A stretch of DNA of 64,000 nt from Chamaecrista fasciculata. Its lineage: Eukaryota; Streptophyta; Magnoliopsida; Fabales; Fabaceae. The notes under the pieces were generated by a model that was not told where the DNA came from, did no database searches, and saw only the letters and a program-made list of their open reading frames with translations. The translations under genes and the position numbers were made by a program. The stretch spans positions 9,441 through 73,440 of the forward strand of contig QANZ01036701.1 in the NCBI GenBank assembly GCA_003254925.1, in the 5' to 3' direction. Of this stretch, positions 53,301-63,734 are shown in pieces (position 1 is the first letter of the stretch; each line of letters begins with the position of its first letter).

Positions 53301-53703
53301 TTAGTAGTTTGTAAGCTCTCACTAATTGTTCAGGGAATGAATGTTCTGTTGGATTAGTATTTAAGTCCTATATATTACAGATAAAAATTTTATATGTGGC
53401 AGGGGACTTTCAGTTTTCATTATAATTGTATCATGTATGGAGGAAAATTCTGTGGCATTGATGAATTATATTGATCAATTATATGACTGATTTTTTGTAT
53501 CTTTGTATGATTCAACACTCTGCTTTCTTTTCTCACTCCTCACATTATTGAAGTACTTAAGCTTATACAACCAGCAAGTCCACTACTTAAGCTTATTTAT
53601 TTATTTATTTGTTCAGGATCTCAATCAAAGATTGAACTTTCATGATCCCCTTCAAGGACTGGACTTTATTGGAGAATCAAACAGCAGTGGTCACAAGCTA
53701 TGA
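50372..53703 (+). CDS. FAR1/FHY3-related MULE transposase (MURA type)
   Basis: Cuts and joins the ends of its own element. Exons read by eye: ...-50373, 50965-53115, 53196-53276, 53617-53703, with GT-AG introns; the last three join in phase. The start codon seems split: AT ends exon 1 (caccAT|gtatga) and G opens exon 2 (ttgtag|GGATGCAAGA), giving MDARVSTLDQ. Domains in order: FAR1 DNA-binding zinc finger (FDNFDS to HNHILHLP); MULE transposase domain with SFDTTY (Asp codon at 51714), TDQDQAM (Asp codon at 51900) and CTWHLSQN; SWIM zinc finger CTCRKF...CCHAL (from 52584); then IPDQYIVKRWTKNA and a Lys/Ser-rich tail ending GESNSSGHKL. Two +1 frame changes are apparent: near 51080, inside the FAR1 finger, and near 52660, between SWIM and IPDQY. 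This copy may therefore be inactive, unless these are sequence errors. The third catalytic residue was not assigned. Confidence 0.85.
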
Positions 53704-55164
53704 TGGATATTTTTGTTATTTCATTTGCTTGGAGATGTGTTTTTTTGTATGATTGCTTTTGCTTTTGAAAAGTAAAGGAGACAAGTGAGAAAGAATAGAC
53801 AATGTGATGAACAAACCATCTTTATTTTATTGATAATCATATCTCATGTACAATTAGTTCAGTCACTATCTACCTCTTTATTTACATCAAGAATATATAA
53901 ACAACAAAACTATATCCATGTTCACATCCCTAATTCTCTAGCTCTTTCTTGTGTATATTCAAGTCTTGAAAATTCTGCATATTCATTTCATTTCTTGTGC
54001 ATCTAGGAGCATTCAAACTTGAACTTGAAAATACATCAAGCTTTGCTCTTTCATCTTTGGAGAATGTTACCAATTGCATTCCCCTGCATAATTATATGCT
54101 GCATTTCAATGAGCAAACCAAACAGCACAAGATTTAATTATTGAAAGAGTGACAATATATATATATATACTATATTATATAGCAGACTATACATCAACAT
54201 AAATATTTATATAACTGACCATTCTTAACTCCACTCTTGGCTCAAGCCGTCCAACCTACAAGCACTATAAGAATCAAACAAAAAAGATTATTTCTTGTAC
54301 AACATATCTATAACAGAAGATCTGCCCTAAACCCCACAAACAAACAAACAAAAAAGACCAAATACACCATTTAAACCATACATTATAGTCACTTTTAACA
54401 TCAAAACATTTAAAATAGATTATTTTAAAACCAAGTTCTGATGTGGTTTCAAAACTACCTATAATTAGAAAGACATGTTTTCAATCTAACCACCAGTTTG
54501 ATTCAAATCATTGAGCTTCATAAGACCAAGATTGTTGTACCTAATTATTATTTTGAAGCTGCACTCCAAAACCAACACTCAATATAAAATTGCAGGCAAA
54601 TTTTCAAACTGTCATGCATCAAGAAAGCAGCAATGGAGAACTATATACTACAAAACTGCACGGGCAAATTTCAATACACATCACATACTAAAGACCAAAT
54701 TCCCAACCAAAAGAGTAACTTATTACAGCGATAAAAACAATTACATATACCAACTAAATTTTACCCCACAAAGAAAGGTATTACATACACCAACTAATTT
54801 TTTCTCTTTGTACGTTAGCCATGGAGGCGTCAATGCTCACTTCCAGTTTTGCAGCCATGGACGACACAATGGATAGAATATCTACAAATTGGAGTAAAGA
54901 AACTCAAATCACATCGATTTACCAAAAAAAAATGGGAGAAAACGAGATTTAAAAGCAAAGACGAAAATAGTCCAAATAACCGTCAATCTCACCGAACAAA
55001 TCATTGTAGCCATGGACGCGTAAAAACCCACTTCCAATTTCGAAACCATGGGCGAGAAGAAAATCGATTCCAATTTCACAGCCATCTATGCGTTTCCACG
55101 ATCCAAAGTTCACTTTTTGTAGAGATGGATTAAGATTGGAGAAAACGCTAAAACGCTTAAAGGA
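53704..55164. other. 3' part of the MULE, non-coding
   Basis: Follows the transposase stop codon. Contains (TA)n near 54160 and CAAA repeats near 54340. Open frames near 54511-55221 look incidental. No second gene of the mudrB type is visible. Confidence 0.55.
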
Positions 55165-55376
55165 AACGGCGGAGAACTCTGGACTTGTTACCAAAATGCT
55201 TTCTCTCCCATTCCTTAACAATACTGTAATAGAGAAGTCTAATTTTTTAATGAAACGGTGAGTTTAATGGAAGGAGTGATGTGGCCTTGATTTAAGCCCT
55301 TGGATGAATTTAATGGCTGAGATTAATTAAAAGGGAGAGAACGGTAGAGAAATTAAACGGGAGAGGATCCATCCCC
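55165..55376 (-). repeat. Right terminal inverted repeat of the MULE
   Basis: Reverse complement of the left repeat, with a few substitutions and small length differences. Confidence 0.88.
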
Positions 55377-55385
55377 AAATAATAG

Positions 55386-55668
55386 ATATTAACGATTGAC
55401 GTGATATAGAAGATGATTGTGCAAGGCCAAGAGATTATTTTTCTTTTTCTAAAACCTAAACCATAAATCTCAAAAAGATGTTTTTTTTTTTTAAAAAAAC
55501 TTTAAACCCTAAATCTCAGAAGATGTTCAGGCCTTCCCTTATCAATATTAAAAGAAAAATATGTATCCGAAAACCAGAGGCACCATGCATCTTTGTTAGT
55601 TATAAGTTTTGCACTTATTTAATTTTAACAAAAGCAGAATTGAGAGGAATATGTGTATAGATATATTA

Positions 55669-55706
<38 letters not shown>

Positions 55707-56092
55707 TCTCATATATACCTACCGTCACGTTAGCTCCTGGAAACTACATGCATCAATAGATAATTGTTGGAAATAAACTTTACAATAAGCTGTATAAATT
55801 GCTCAGAATCAGAATAATAGAATATTAAGTAAGCACAAAATTTTAACGTGATTTCACTTTATATTACAAAAATTAAATAATTCATGAGCAAATCTTCACA
55901 AATAAAAAAATATATATATGGAATACAAAAACGACTTAACTCGAATCCACAGTATAAATACATTTTAAAAAGAAAAACCCACTTTATTCCCCATTGGTGG
56001 CAGCAAGAGGTGTAAAGTTTAGCTTAGGCAGTAATGCGTCATTTAATGAATGAAACATGTATAGGTTATTTTTGCAAGCAATCTGTAATAGA
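55386..56092. other. Intergenic
   Basis: AT-rich with (TA)n near 55668-55705. No supported gene. Confidence 0.45.
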
Positions 56093-56440
56093 CTAATAGT
56101 GAATAAATTTTGTTTCTGTTTTTAATTTAATGAATCATCACTTATGGAAAAAAAGGAAAAAGTGCACTTTTAGTCCTACTTCTTTTGCTTAGATTTCAAT
56201 TTGGTCATGTGCCTTTTTTTGTTATACATTTGTTCTCATATGCTCAAGTCTCAATTTGGTCATATATAATAGTGAAATTTTGTTTCTGTTTTTAATTTAA
56301 TGAATCATCACTTATGGAAAAAAAGGAAAAAGTGCACTTTTAGTCCTACTTCTTTTGCTTAGATTTCAATTTGGTCATGTGCCTTTTTTTGTTATACATT
56401 TGGTCTCATATGCTCAAGTCTCAATTTGGTTATATATATT
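56093..56440. repeat. 170-bp tandem duplication
   Basis: The unit containing tgtttctgtttttaatttaa and aaagtgcacttttagtccta occurs at about 56093-56263 and again at 56264-56435, nearly identical. It duplicates the left arm of the foldback element that follows. Confidence 0.85.
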
Positions 56441-56766
56441 TTTTTGTTACACTTTTGGTTTCATATCTTTTTGGTTATGTTGCATTATTGATCACATGTC
56501 TTTTGGTCAGGTTGTAGAATTGGTCTTATATCTTTGCAAAAAATTCCACATGTGTGATTAACGGTGAAATTTTTTGCAAAGATATAAGAACAAATCTACA
56601 ACAAAAAAGATATAGGACCAATTAACACCTGACCAAAAAATATGAGACCAAAAGTACAATAATAAAATATATATGACAAAATTGAGACCTGAGCAAAAGA
56701 TGAGACCAAAAGTGCACTTTGACAAAAAAAAAAAAAAAAAAANAAAAAAAAAAAAAAAAAAAAAAA
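56150..56766. mobile_element. Foldback element 'aaagtgcacttttagtcc' with poly-A
   Basis: The left arm (aaagtgcacttttagtccta) pairs with the right arm (gagaccaaaagtgcactttg near 56704). Inner arms tttggtcttatatctttgca type and complement lie at 56520-56600. An A-run with one N (56728-56766) follows. Non-coding. Confidence 0.6.
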
Positions 56767-56951
56767 CTATAAGAGTGAAATACTTCCTTGCTTTGCAATG
56801 AAATACTTCATTAATTCTATTTATTGCTTTAATTCGCAATGCCTACCAACATGAGTAATGTGAAATTAAAGTCAACAAAACTAGGGTTGGCAGTTTAAGA
56901 ATTTCATAACCCGTCCCTTTAGAGTAGTGGTTAAAATAGCATTAAATATTA

Positions 56952-57989
56952 GGCAAAACATCCTTTCATGCCCCTAACGTTTGCAGTGATTTTCAGTTAT
57001 GCCCTTAACGTTTCATTTTGTTCAGACATGCCCTCAGTGTACAACCAACGTTTCAATTATGCCCTCAATTTTGACTCAATGCACATGTGGCAATTTTTTT
57101 TGCTTATGTGTCATTTTTTTTGTTTGACTTGATTACGTGGCATCATGACTGGCATTCTTATTTTTTTTTTCCACCTTGGCATGATGACTGGATTTACATT
57201 TTTGAATATAAAAATTGAGTAAAGTAGCAAATCAGTCCCTGGATTTACATTTTTCATCATCTTCATTCATTTTAGTCCCAAATTCTCAAAATAAAATTGT
57301 AAAGTGTCCCAAAACACTTCCAAACATTTCAATTTAGTCCTTAAAAGTATTAAAAACCCTAAAACCTAAACTCTAAAATTCTAAACCCTAAAACCCTAAC
57401 CCCTAAATCCCTAAAAAAACCACTCTCTTGCAATTTGGTCCCTAGGTCCTCAAATTTATTAAATCAGAATTAAAAAAAAAATTGGTCCCTAAATCCTAAT
57501 TTCATTATCATCTTCATCTTCTTCATCATCATCAACATCTTCTTCACCTTCATCATCTTCATCATCTTTGTAATTTGAACAAACACAAGAGGGCCTATTT
57601 GAGATTTAGGCTATCGTGCGCCTGGCTCCTATTACGCCGTTCCGCCGCCGTCGCGTGATTTCTCCGGTTACAATTACGGTGGTCCGCAAGGTTATAATTA
57701 CGGTGCGGCGGCGGCGCCGACTGGGTATCCGTACGGTGGTGGGTATAATGAAGCTCCGCCGGCTACGGTGGCGTACGGCGGAGGGTATGAAGAGAAGAAA
57801 AAGAGTAAGTTTGGAGGGATGGGGACGAGATTGGCTGTGGGGGCTGTAGCGGGGGTGTTGGGTGGACTCGCATTGGGAGAAGGAGTGGAAGCGTTGGAGG
57901 ATCATATTGCAGATAAAGCAGCGGAGAAGGTGGAGGAAGATGAGGGTTTTGGTGATGATTATGATGAGGAAGGAGAATATTTCTAGAAA
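56952..57989. mobile_element. MULE-like arm with captured host gene piece (Pack-MULE remnant)
   Basis: Starts GGCAAAACATCC and follows the left arm of the neighbouring element (57990 on) for about 550 bases, including ggcatgatgactggatttac-like and ccctaaaacctaaac blocks. The arm then gives way to a GC-rich SRC2-like coding piece (57606-57986). No right-hand inverted end of its own is seen before 57990, so it is incomplete or part of one larger complex. The left flank is TAAATATTA; no matching duplication was found. Confidence 0.65.
57606..57986 (+). pseudogene. Captured C-terminal piece of an SRC2-like C2-domain protein gene
   Basis: In one frame: a Gly/Tyr/Pro-rich stretch (GYNYGGPQGYNYG, GYPYGGGYNEAPP), then EEKKKSKFGGMG, a Gly/Ala/Leu-rich hydrophobic segment (AVGAVAGVLGGLALGEGVEA), an acidic helix (LEDHIADKAAEKVEED) and a natural stop at 57984. 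This is the usual C-terminus of plant SRC2-like proteins, which have an N-terminal C2 domain; that domain is missing. A stop codon sits at 57600-57602, directly before the similarity begins. The GC content is far above the neighbouring DNA. No start with its own promoter is evident (ATG at 57768 would give 72 residues). The SRC2-like label is from memory of the family. Confidence 0.65.
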
Positions 57990-59824
57990 GGCAAAACATC
58001 CTTTTGTGCCCCTAACGTTTGCAGTGATTTTCAGTTATGCCCCTAACGTTTCATTTTGTTCAAGCGTGCCCTCAATGTGAAACTAACGTTTCAATTATGC
58101 CCCCAATTTTGACTCAATGCCCATGTGGCAATTTTTTTTACTTATGTGTCATTTTTTGGTCTAACGTGGCATAATGACTGGACATTCATATTTTTTTTTT
58201 CCACCGTGGCATGATGATTGGATTTACATTTTTGAACATAAAAATTGAGTAAACTAGCAAATCAGTCCCTGGATTTACGTTTTTCATCATCTTCATTCAT
58301 TTTAGTCCCAAATCCTCAAAATAAAATTGTAAAGTGTCTCAAAACTCTTCCAAACATTCCAATTTAGTCCTTAAAAATATTAAAAACCCTAAAACCTAAA
58401 CCCCAAACTCTAAACCCTAAAACCCTAAACCCTAAAACCCTAATCCTAAAATTGTAAAGTGTCCCAAAACTCTTCCAAACATTCCAATTTAGTCCTTAAA
58501 AATATTAAAAATCCTAAACCTTAAAATCCTAAAACCCTAATCTTTTCAAAATGGTCCATGAAGATGATGAGTATTGGTCCCTGAACAAATTGACCCAGAT
58601 TCATCAACATCATCATCAACATCTCACACGCAAATCCAGATTCATCAACACCTTCATCCTAATTTCCTCCAAATCACCTTCGTCTTTCTCATAGATTCAC
58701 AAATTCACAACACAGATTCACAGATTCACAACACAGATTCACAGATTCACAACACAAAACACAACGATTTTAGAATTACAATGTCCCAATGTCCGAGTTC
58801 CTATTTGCTTCGCTTCTTCTTCTCCATCTTCTTCAACCATCAGACTCGACAACACAGATCTGGAATCGGGTTTCAGATCTCTCGAAGCGGTGCGACGCAT
58901 TTCAGTTTCAAACCCAAAATCACATCTTCGCGTCCTCTTCTTCTCCAACCCAATCACAAGATCGGTGCGGTGCGTTTCAGTTTCCGATTCGCTGTGATTT
59001 CTCCGATTCGATTTTAGAAGAAGAGGACGACGGAGGGAGAAAACGACAGAGGAAGAGAGAGAGTGTGAGGATGAGGATGAAGATGAAGATCTTCAATTTT
59101 GATGATGAATGAATTGATGAGAAACTGAAGCTGCAAGAGAAACTTAGAAGATATTGATGAATGATGATGATGAATTGATGAGAAATGAAGAAGATGAAGA
59201 TAAAAAAAATTAGGGGATTTTGGGATTAAAAAAAAATTAAGGATTTATGTTAAATTGGGAAGATGAAGATGAAGATTTACAAAAAAATAATTAAGTTTTA
59301 GGAGTTTAAGGTTTAGGGTTTTTAATATTTTTAAGGACTAAATTGGAATGTTTGGAAGAGTTTTGGGACACTTTACAATTTTAGGATTAGGGTTTTAGGG
59401 TTTAGAGTTTGGGGTTTAGGTTTTAGGGTTTTTAATATTTTTAAGGACTATATTGGAATGTTTGGAAGAGTTTTGAGACACTTTACAATTTTATTTTGAG
59501 GATTTGGGACTAAAATGAATGAAGATGATGAAAAATGTAAATCCAGGGACTGATTTGCTAGTTTACTCAATTTTTATGTTCAAAAATGTAAATCCAGTCA
59601 TAATTCCACGGTGGAAAAAAAAATATGAATGTCCAGTCATTATGCCACGTCAGACCAAAAAAATGACACATAAGTAAAAAAATTGCCACATGGGCATTGA
59701 GTCAGAATTGGGGGCATAATTGAAACGTTAGTTTCACATTGAGGGCACGCTTGAACAAAATGAAACGTTAGGGGCATAACTGAAAATCACGGCAAACGTT
59801 AGGGGCACAAAAGGGTGTTTTGCC
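57990..59824. mobile_element. Large foldback MULE-like element
   Basis: 1835 bp from GGCAAAACATCC to GTGTTTTGCC. Arms of ~550-600 bp are inverted copies (tttgtgcccctaacgtttgc at left; gcaaacgttaggggcacaaa at right), each with telomere-like CCCTAAA blocks. The centre (58560-59110) has a short tandem repeat around 'attcacaacacagattcaca' (58685-58760) and a GC-richer stretch (58790-59040) that may be captured leader or coding sequence of unknown origin. Flanks TTCTAGAAA and AAAAAGTAA do not match, so the ends may be recombined. Confidence 0.72.
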
Positions 59825-60600
59825 AAAAAGTAAAGATCAAACATGAAGTGACATGTAATTAAACTCCTTCTCTTCTATCAAACACTATCATATTTAAAAT
59901 ATTTTATTTAATATTTAAACGTCAAATTATTATAGTTGAAGGAAGGATTTTTAATTTAAAATAATTTATTTAATATTTTTTAAAAAAATTATCAAATATG
60001 GTGAAAAGAAGAAGAAAGGGAAGAATGATAGAAAAAAAATTGAAGGAACGATTTTTAATTAAAAAAATTAATAAGTTATAGATAAGGGTATAATAGTCTT
60101 AAAAAATTGAGGGGACAAAGAGTTATTAATTTTTTATGAATTTGAAGAATATTTTCATTTCCAAAATGTAATTTACATTTTCAAAGTATAAATAATGTTT
60201 CTCACACTTGTTATCTTTACCCTTAAAGTTACTTAAGTGATAAACTAAAGAGAAAGAAGTGTGTTTGTTTCAACTAATGTACGATGTATAGTATATGAGG
60301 ATCTCTGAACCTAACTTTGGAACCTCTTTCGATCACTTTCAGGTACACTTCACAGTTCACAACATGTCTGTTCATTAATTGTGATATGTGATTCCATAAT
60401 CAGGTGAATGTGATAACCAAGAATATGTGCCAAAATTCAAACTCAATTAAAAAAACATATATAAAACCTAACAAGGGAAATATGCTCGAGTTCAATTTCT
60501 TTATGCTTCTTTAAATCCTCACCCTTGATTCCTCGGAATCCTAGCTAACAAACTTCTCATCTCTCTCTCTCTACCCACACATATATATCACACTGTATAT
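59825..60600. other. Intergenic, 5' flank of DUF599 copy 2
   Basis: AT-rich. A TATA-like run (gtatatatagag) near 60595 could serve copy 2. Confidence 0.4.
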
Positions 60601-60681
60601 ATAGAGTTGCTTGCATGTACGAATACAAATTAATTAACAGGGTAATAAGTGAAAGAAACATATATATATATATATATATAT

Positions 60682-62794
60682 ATGGAGTGGAGGAAGTATT
60701 ATATGGATGTGATGCTTGTGCCACTAGGGTTACTAATAACCCTAGCTTATCATGTGTGGTTATGGTCTATGATTCGGACACAACCCTTCACAACAATCTT
60801 GGGGATTGATGCTGATGGCAGGCGTTTCTGGGTTCCCTCTATGTTGAAGGTTTGCTTTCTAATTTTAAATCCTTTGTTCTTGATCATTCATTTTATCTAT
60901 TTCTCATAACAAGTTTTCAATTGATAAAAGAAGGATATATATGTATATATAAACCCTTCAGGTCTAATAATAGATTAGACATCAGTTGTTCAAAAGAGTT
61001 TTTATTTTTTTAGTCAAAGTGCACTTTTGGTTCCATATCTTTTGCTCAACTCTCAATTTGATCCAGTGTCTTTTCTTGTTGCACTTTTGGTCTCATCTTT
61101 TTGTCAGGTTACAGAATTGATCTCATATTTTTTAGTTGTAGAATTGGTCTCATTTATATATTTGCAAAAGGTTCCACATTGTGAGATTAACGGTAGAACT
61201 TTTTACAAAGATATGAGACCAAATCTGCAATAAAAAAGATATGAGACCAATTTTGCACCTGACTAAAAGTGCAATAATAAAAGATACAAAATCAAATTGA
61301 ATCTTGAACAAAAGATATGAGACCAAAAGTGTAATTTGACCAAAATTATGTTTTGACTCCAAAATTTTTTTTTATAGTTTTCATTTTAGTCCCTAAATAA
61401 TATGTATCCAGGGACCTGTTTGTGATTTCTTGAGAAATATTGGGGGTCAATATGTAATTTTTGAAAAATTTGTTATGGTTAGACTTACAAAATAGCTCTA
61501 AAATTTTCAATTTCCATTAATTTTCTAACAGAATTAAAGCTTAGGGTACCAAAGTATTAACCGAGAATACCACAGGGTACCAAAGTGAAATATGACCAAA
61601 CCACAGGGTACCAAAGTGTAATTTAGCCTTAAAATTTTATACTAATCTCGTGAAATTAAAATTTAGGGTAAACTACACTTTGTACCCTGTAGTTTGGTCA
61701 TATTTCACTTTGATACCCTGTGGTATTCTCTGTTAACACTTTGGTACCCTGAGCTTTAATTCCGTTAGAAAATTAATGGAAATTGGAATTTTTGGAGTTA
61801 TTTTGTAATTTTAACCATAACAAATTTTGTAAAAATTACATATTTTTCCCCAATATTTTAGAAATTACAAATAGGTCCCTGGATACATATTATCTAGGTA
61901 CTAAAATGAAAACTACAAAAAAATTTTGGGACTGTTTCGTAATTCTATCTTCTGTCCAATATTTTTCAAAAATTATGTTTTGACCCCAAATTTTTTTTAT
62001 AGTTTGCATTTTAGTCCTTAGATAATATGTATCTAGAGACTTGTTTGTAATTTTTTGAAAATATTGGGGGTCAATATGTAATTTTTTCAAAATTTGTTAT
62101 GGTTAAAATTATGAAATAGCTCCAAAAATTTCAATTTCCATTAATTTTCTTATGTAATTAAAGCTCAGGGTACCAAAGTGTTAACGGAGAATACCATAGG
62201 ATACCAAAGTGTCATTTTTTAAACTACAGGGTACCAAAGTGTAATTTACCCTAAAATTTATAATATGAACTTCAATCATGATTTGTTGACTGAATATAAA
62301 ACATTAGTTTATATCAATACGGTCTATTAGATTTATTATCATAATCATATATACTTGTGAACCATACTATTATTACTAGCTATAAAATTTGTTTATGAAA
62401 TCAAGAATATCATTATAAAAATAAATTCAGTAAAACAGAATAAAGTTACAATTATGTTATATAATTAATTAAGGTTTGTGAATGATATGATAACTCTTTT
62501 TTTCTCCATTCCTCCAAGTATATATATATATATATATATATATATCTTTTATTCAATTGGCTATTTTGTGCAAGACACTGTTATTTCTTAAATATAAGCA
62601 TCTTTCTTAATAAGAATATTCGAACTAAAGTTGTTTAATTTGTTAGAGCTAGATTAATAATCTTTGTTACCCTCAATGGCGTGCCCACCATTATCTATAT
62701 ATCACCTTTCAAATTAAGAATCTCAGTACACGAGGCTAAAACTCGAAATATTCAAGCTATGTACGAACCTATCTAGACCGTAAAATAAAGCTTC

Positions 62795-62825
<31 letters not shown>

Positions 62826-63734
62826 GGGAAAAAAAGGAGTAAACTAACAATTCAATCTTTGAAAGATTACCAAGTTAACAATTCAGTCACTAAATGATTA
62901 AAATACACAGTTTAGTCATTGAAATATTAAAATGGTATATTGGTCAAAAAAATATACTATTTAATTAGTCCATGAAAATGACTAATAATATACTATTTTG
63001 ATATTTCATAGATTAAATTGTATATTTCAATTTTTTAGGGAGCAAGTTATAACTCGGTGATCTTTCAAAAATCGAATCATTAGTTTACTCAACAAAACAA
63101 ATTGCCATAATTTAATTTCCTCAGCATATATACTATATACAAAATACACCTTGTTATAAAGTTATTGAATATCATAATTGGCATACAGGATATTGAAAAG
63201 AAGAACATATTAGCTGTGCAATCTCTTCGGAACATGATAATGGGGTCAACTCTAATGGCCACAACCTCAATTCTTCTATGTGCTGGCTTGGGAGCCGTCA
63301 TAAGCAGCACTTATAGCGTCAAAAAGCCAATTAATGACACAATTTATGGTGCAAATAATGAAGAACTTGTAGTGGCGCTTAAATACGCCACCCTTCTTGT
63401 AATATTCTTGTTTTCATTTCTCTCTCACACTTTGTCCATTAAGTTTCTGATCCAACTAGGCATTCTTATTTGCATACCTCTACAACAAGATGCATTAATA
63501 ATGGTGTCCTCAGACTATTTGACTGAGCTGTTGAAGAAGGCCACAATGCTGAATGTTGTGGGAAATAGGGTTTTCTATGTAGGGCTTCCTCTTTTGCTTT
63601 GGATCTTTGGGCCTTTAATGGCTTTCTTGTGTTGTGTTGGGGTAGTGGTTGTGCTTTATAATATTGATTTTGTGGCTGCCAATGTGAAGGTTGATGGAGA
63701 CATGGGTGAGAGAGAACATTCTCACCCTGTGTGA
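60682..63734 (+). CDS. DUF599 family membrane protein, copy 2
   Basis: Two exons, 60682-60849 and 63189-63734, joined in phase 0 across a 2.34-kb GT-AG intron; 237 residues. The start (MEWRKYYMDVMLVPLG) aligns with copy 1. An upstream in-frame ATG at 60649 adds a poor MKETYIYIYIY stretch encoded by (TA)n and is unlikely. Conserved blocks are HVWLWSMIRTQPFTTILGID, RRFWVPSM, then DIEKKNILAVQSLRNMIMGS, SSTYSVKKPIND, and NVVGNRVFYVGLPLLLWIFG. Four or more hydrophobic segments are visible. The short C-tail differs from copy 1. It looks intact. Confidence 0.92.
61012..61345. mobile_element. Foldback element in the intron of DUF599 copy 2
   Basis: The left arm tcaaagtgcacttttggttc pairs with gagaccaaaagtgtaatttg near 61318. 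It is related to the element at 56150. Non-coding. Confidence 0.6.
61346..61630. repeat. Half copy of the 'gggtaaattac' foldback family
   Basis: Matches the right half of 61666-62251 (aatatgtaatttttgaaaaa, ttccattaattttctaacag, accaaagtgtaatttagcc). No left arm. Confidence 0.6.
61666..62251. mobile_element. Foldback MULE-like element with perfect 9-bp target duplication
   Basis: 586 bp from GGGTAAACTACACTTTG to GTGTAATTTACCC. TAAAATTTA is repeated exactly at 61657-61665 and 62252-62260. The arms cover almost the whole length. Same family as 43660-44289 in copy 1. Short frames across it are incidental. Confidence 0.85.
62261..62836. other. Intron sequence of DUF599 copy 2
   Basis: AT-rich with (TA)n near 62520 and 62800. 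Nothing else supported. Confidence 0.5.
62837..63090. mobile_element. Inverted-repeat element 98 bp before exon 2 of DUF599 copy 2
   Basis: 254 bp. The ends gagtaaactaacaattcaat and cgaatcattagtttactc are inverted, and inner blocks (ctttgaaagattaccaagtt against ctcggtgatctttcaaaaat) pair too. Related to 45430-45653 in copy 1. Confidence 0.68.

Larger units (their letters stand above)
50036..55376 (+). mobile_element. Mutator-like element (MULE) carrying a FAR1-type transposase
   Basis: 5341 bp. The terminal inverted repeats start GGGGATGGATCCTCTCCCGT at both ends, run about 200 bp and are over 90% alike by eye. A perfect 9-bp duplication AAATAATAG flanks it (50027-50035, 55377-55385), the signature of Mutator transposition. 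It encodes a FAR1-related transposase with four exons. The intact ends and exact target duplication suggest a fairly recent insertion. It lies between the two DUF599 paralogs and explains much of their separation. Confidence 0.93.

Noticed and set aside
54511-55221. Frames of 90-121 codons at the right end of the MULE
   Set aside because: They run into the terminal repeat, have low-complexity composition and no known domain.
57606-57905. Arg/Ser-rich minus-strand frame
   Set aside because: Antisense shadow of the SRC2-like piece.
57606-57986. A functional SRC2-like gene
   Set aside because: The C2 domain is missing, a stop codon precedes the similarity, and it is bracketed by MULE arms.
58574-59112. 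Overlapping 70-147-codon frames in the MULE core
   Set aside because: Several frames overlap on both strands, with tandem repeats and no recognisable domain.
60649-60681. Upstream start for DUF599 copy 2
   Set aside because: The added residues come from a (TA)n run, and copy 1 aligns from the downstream ATG.
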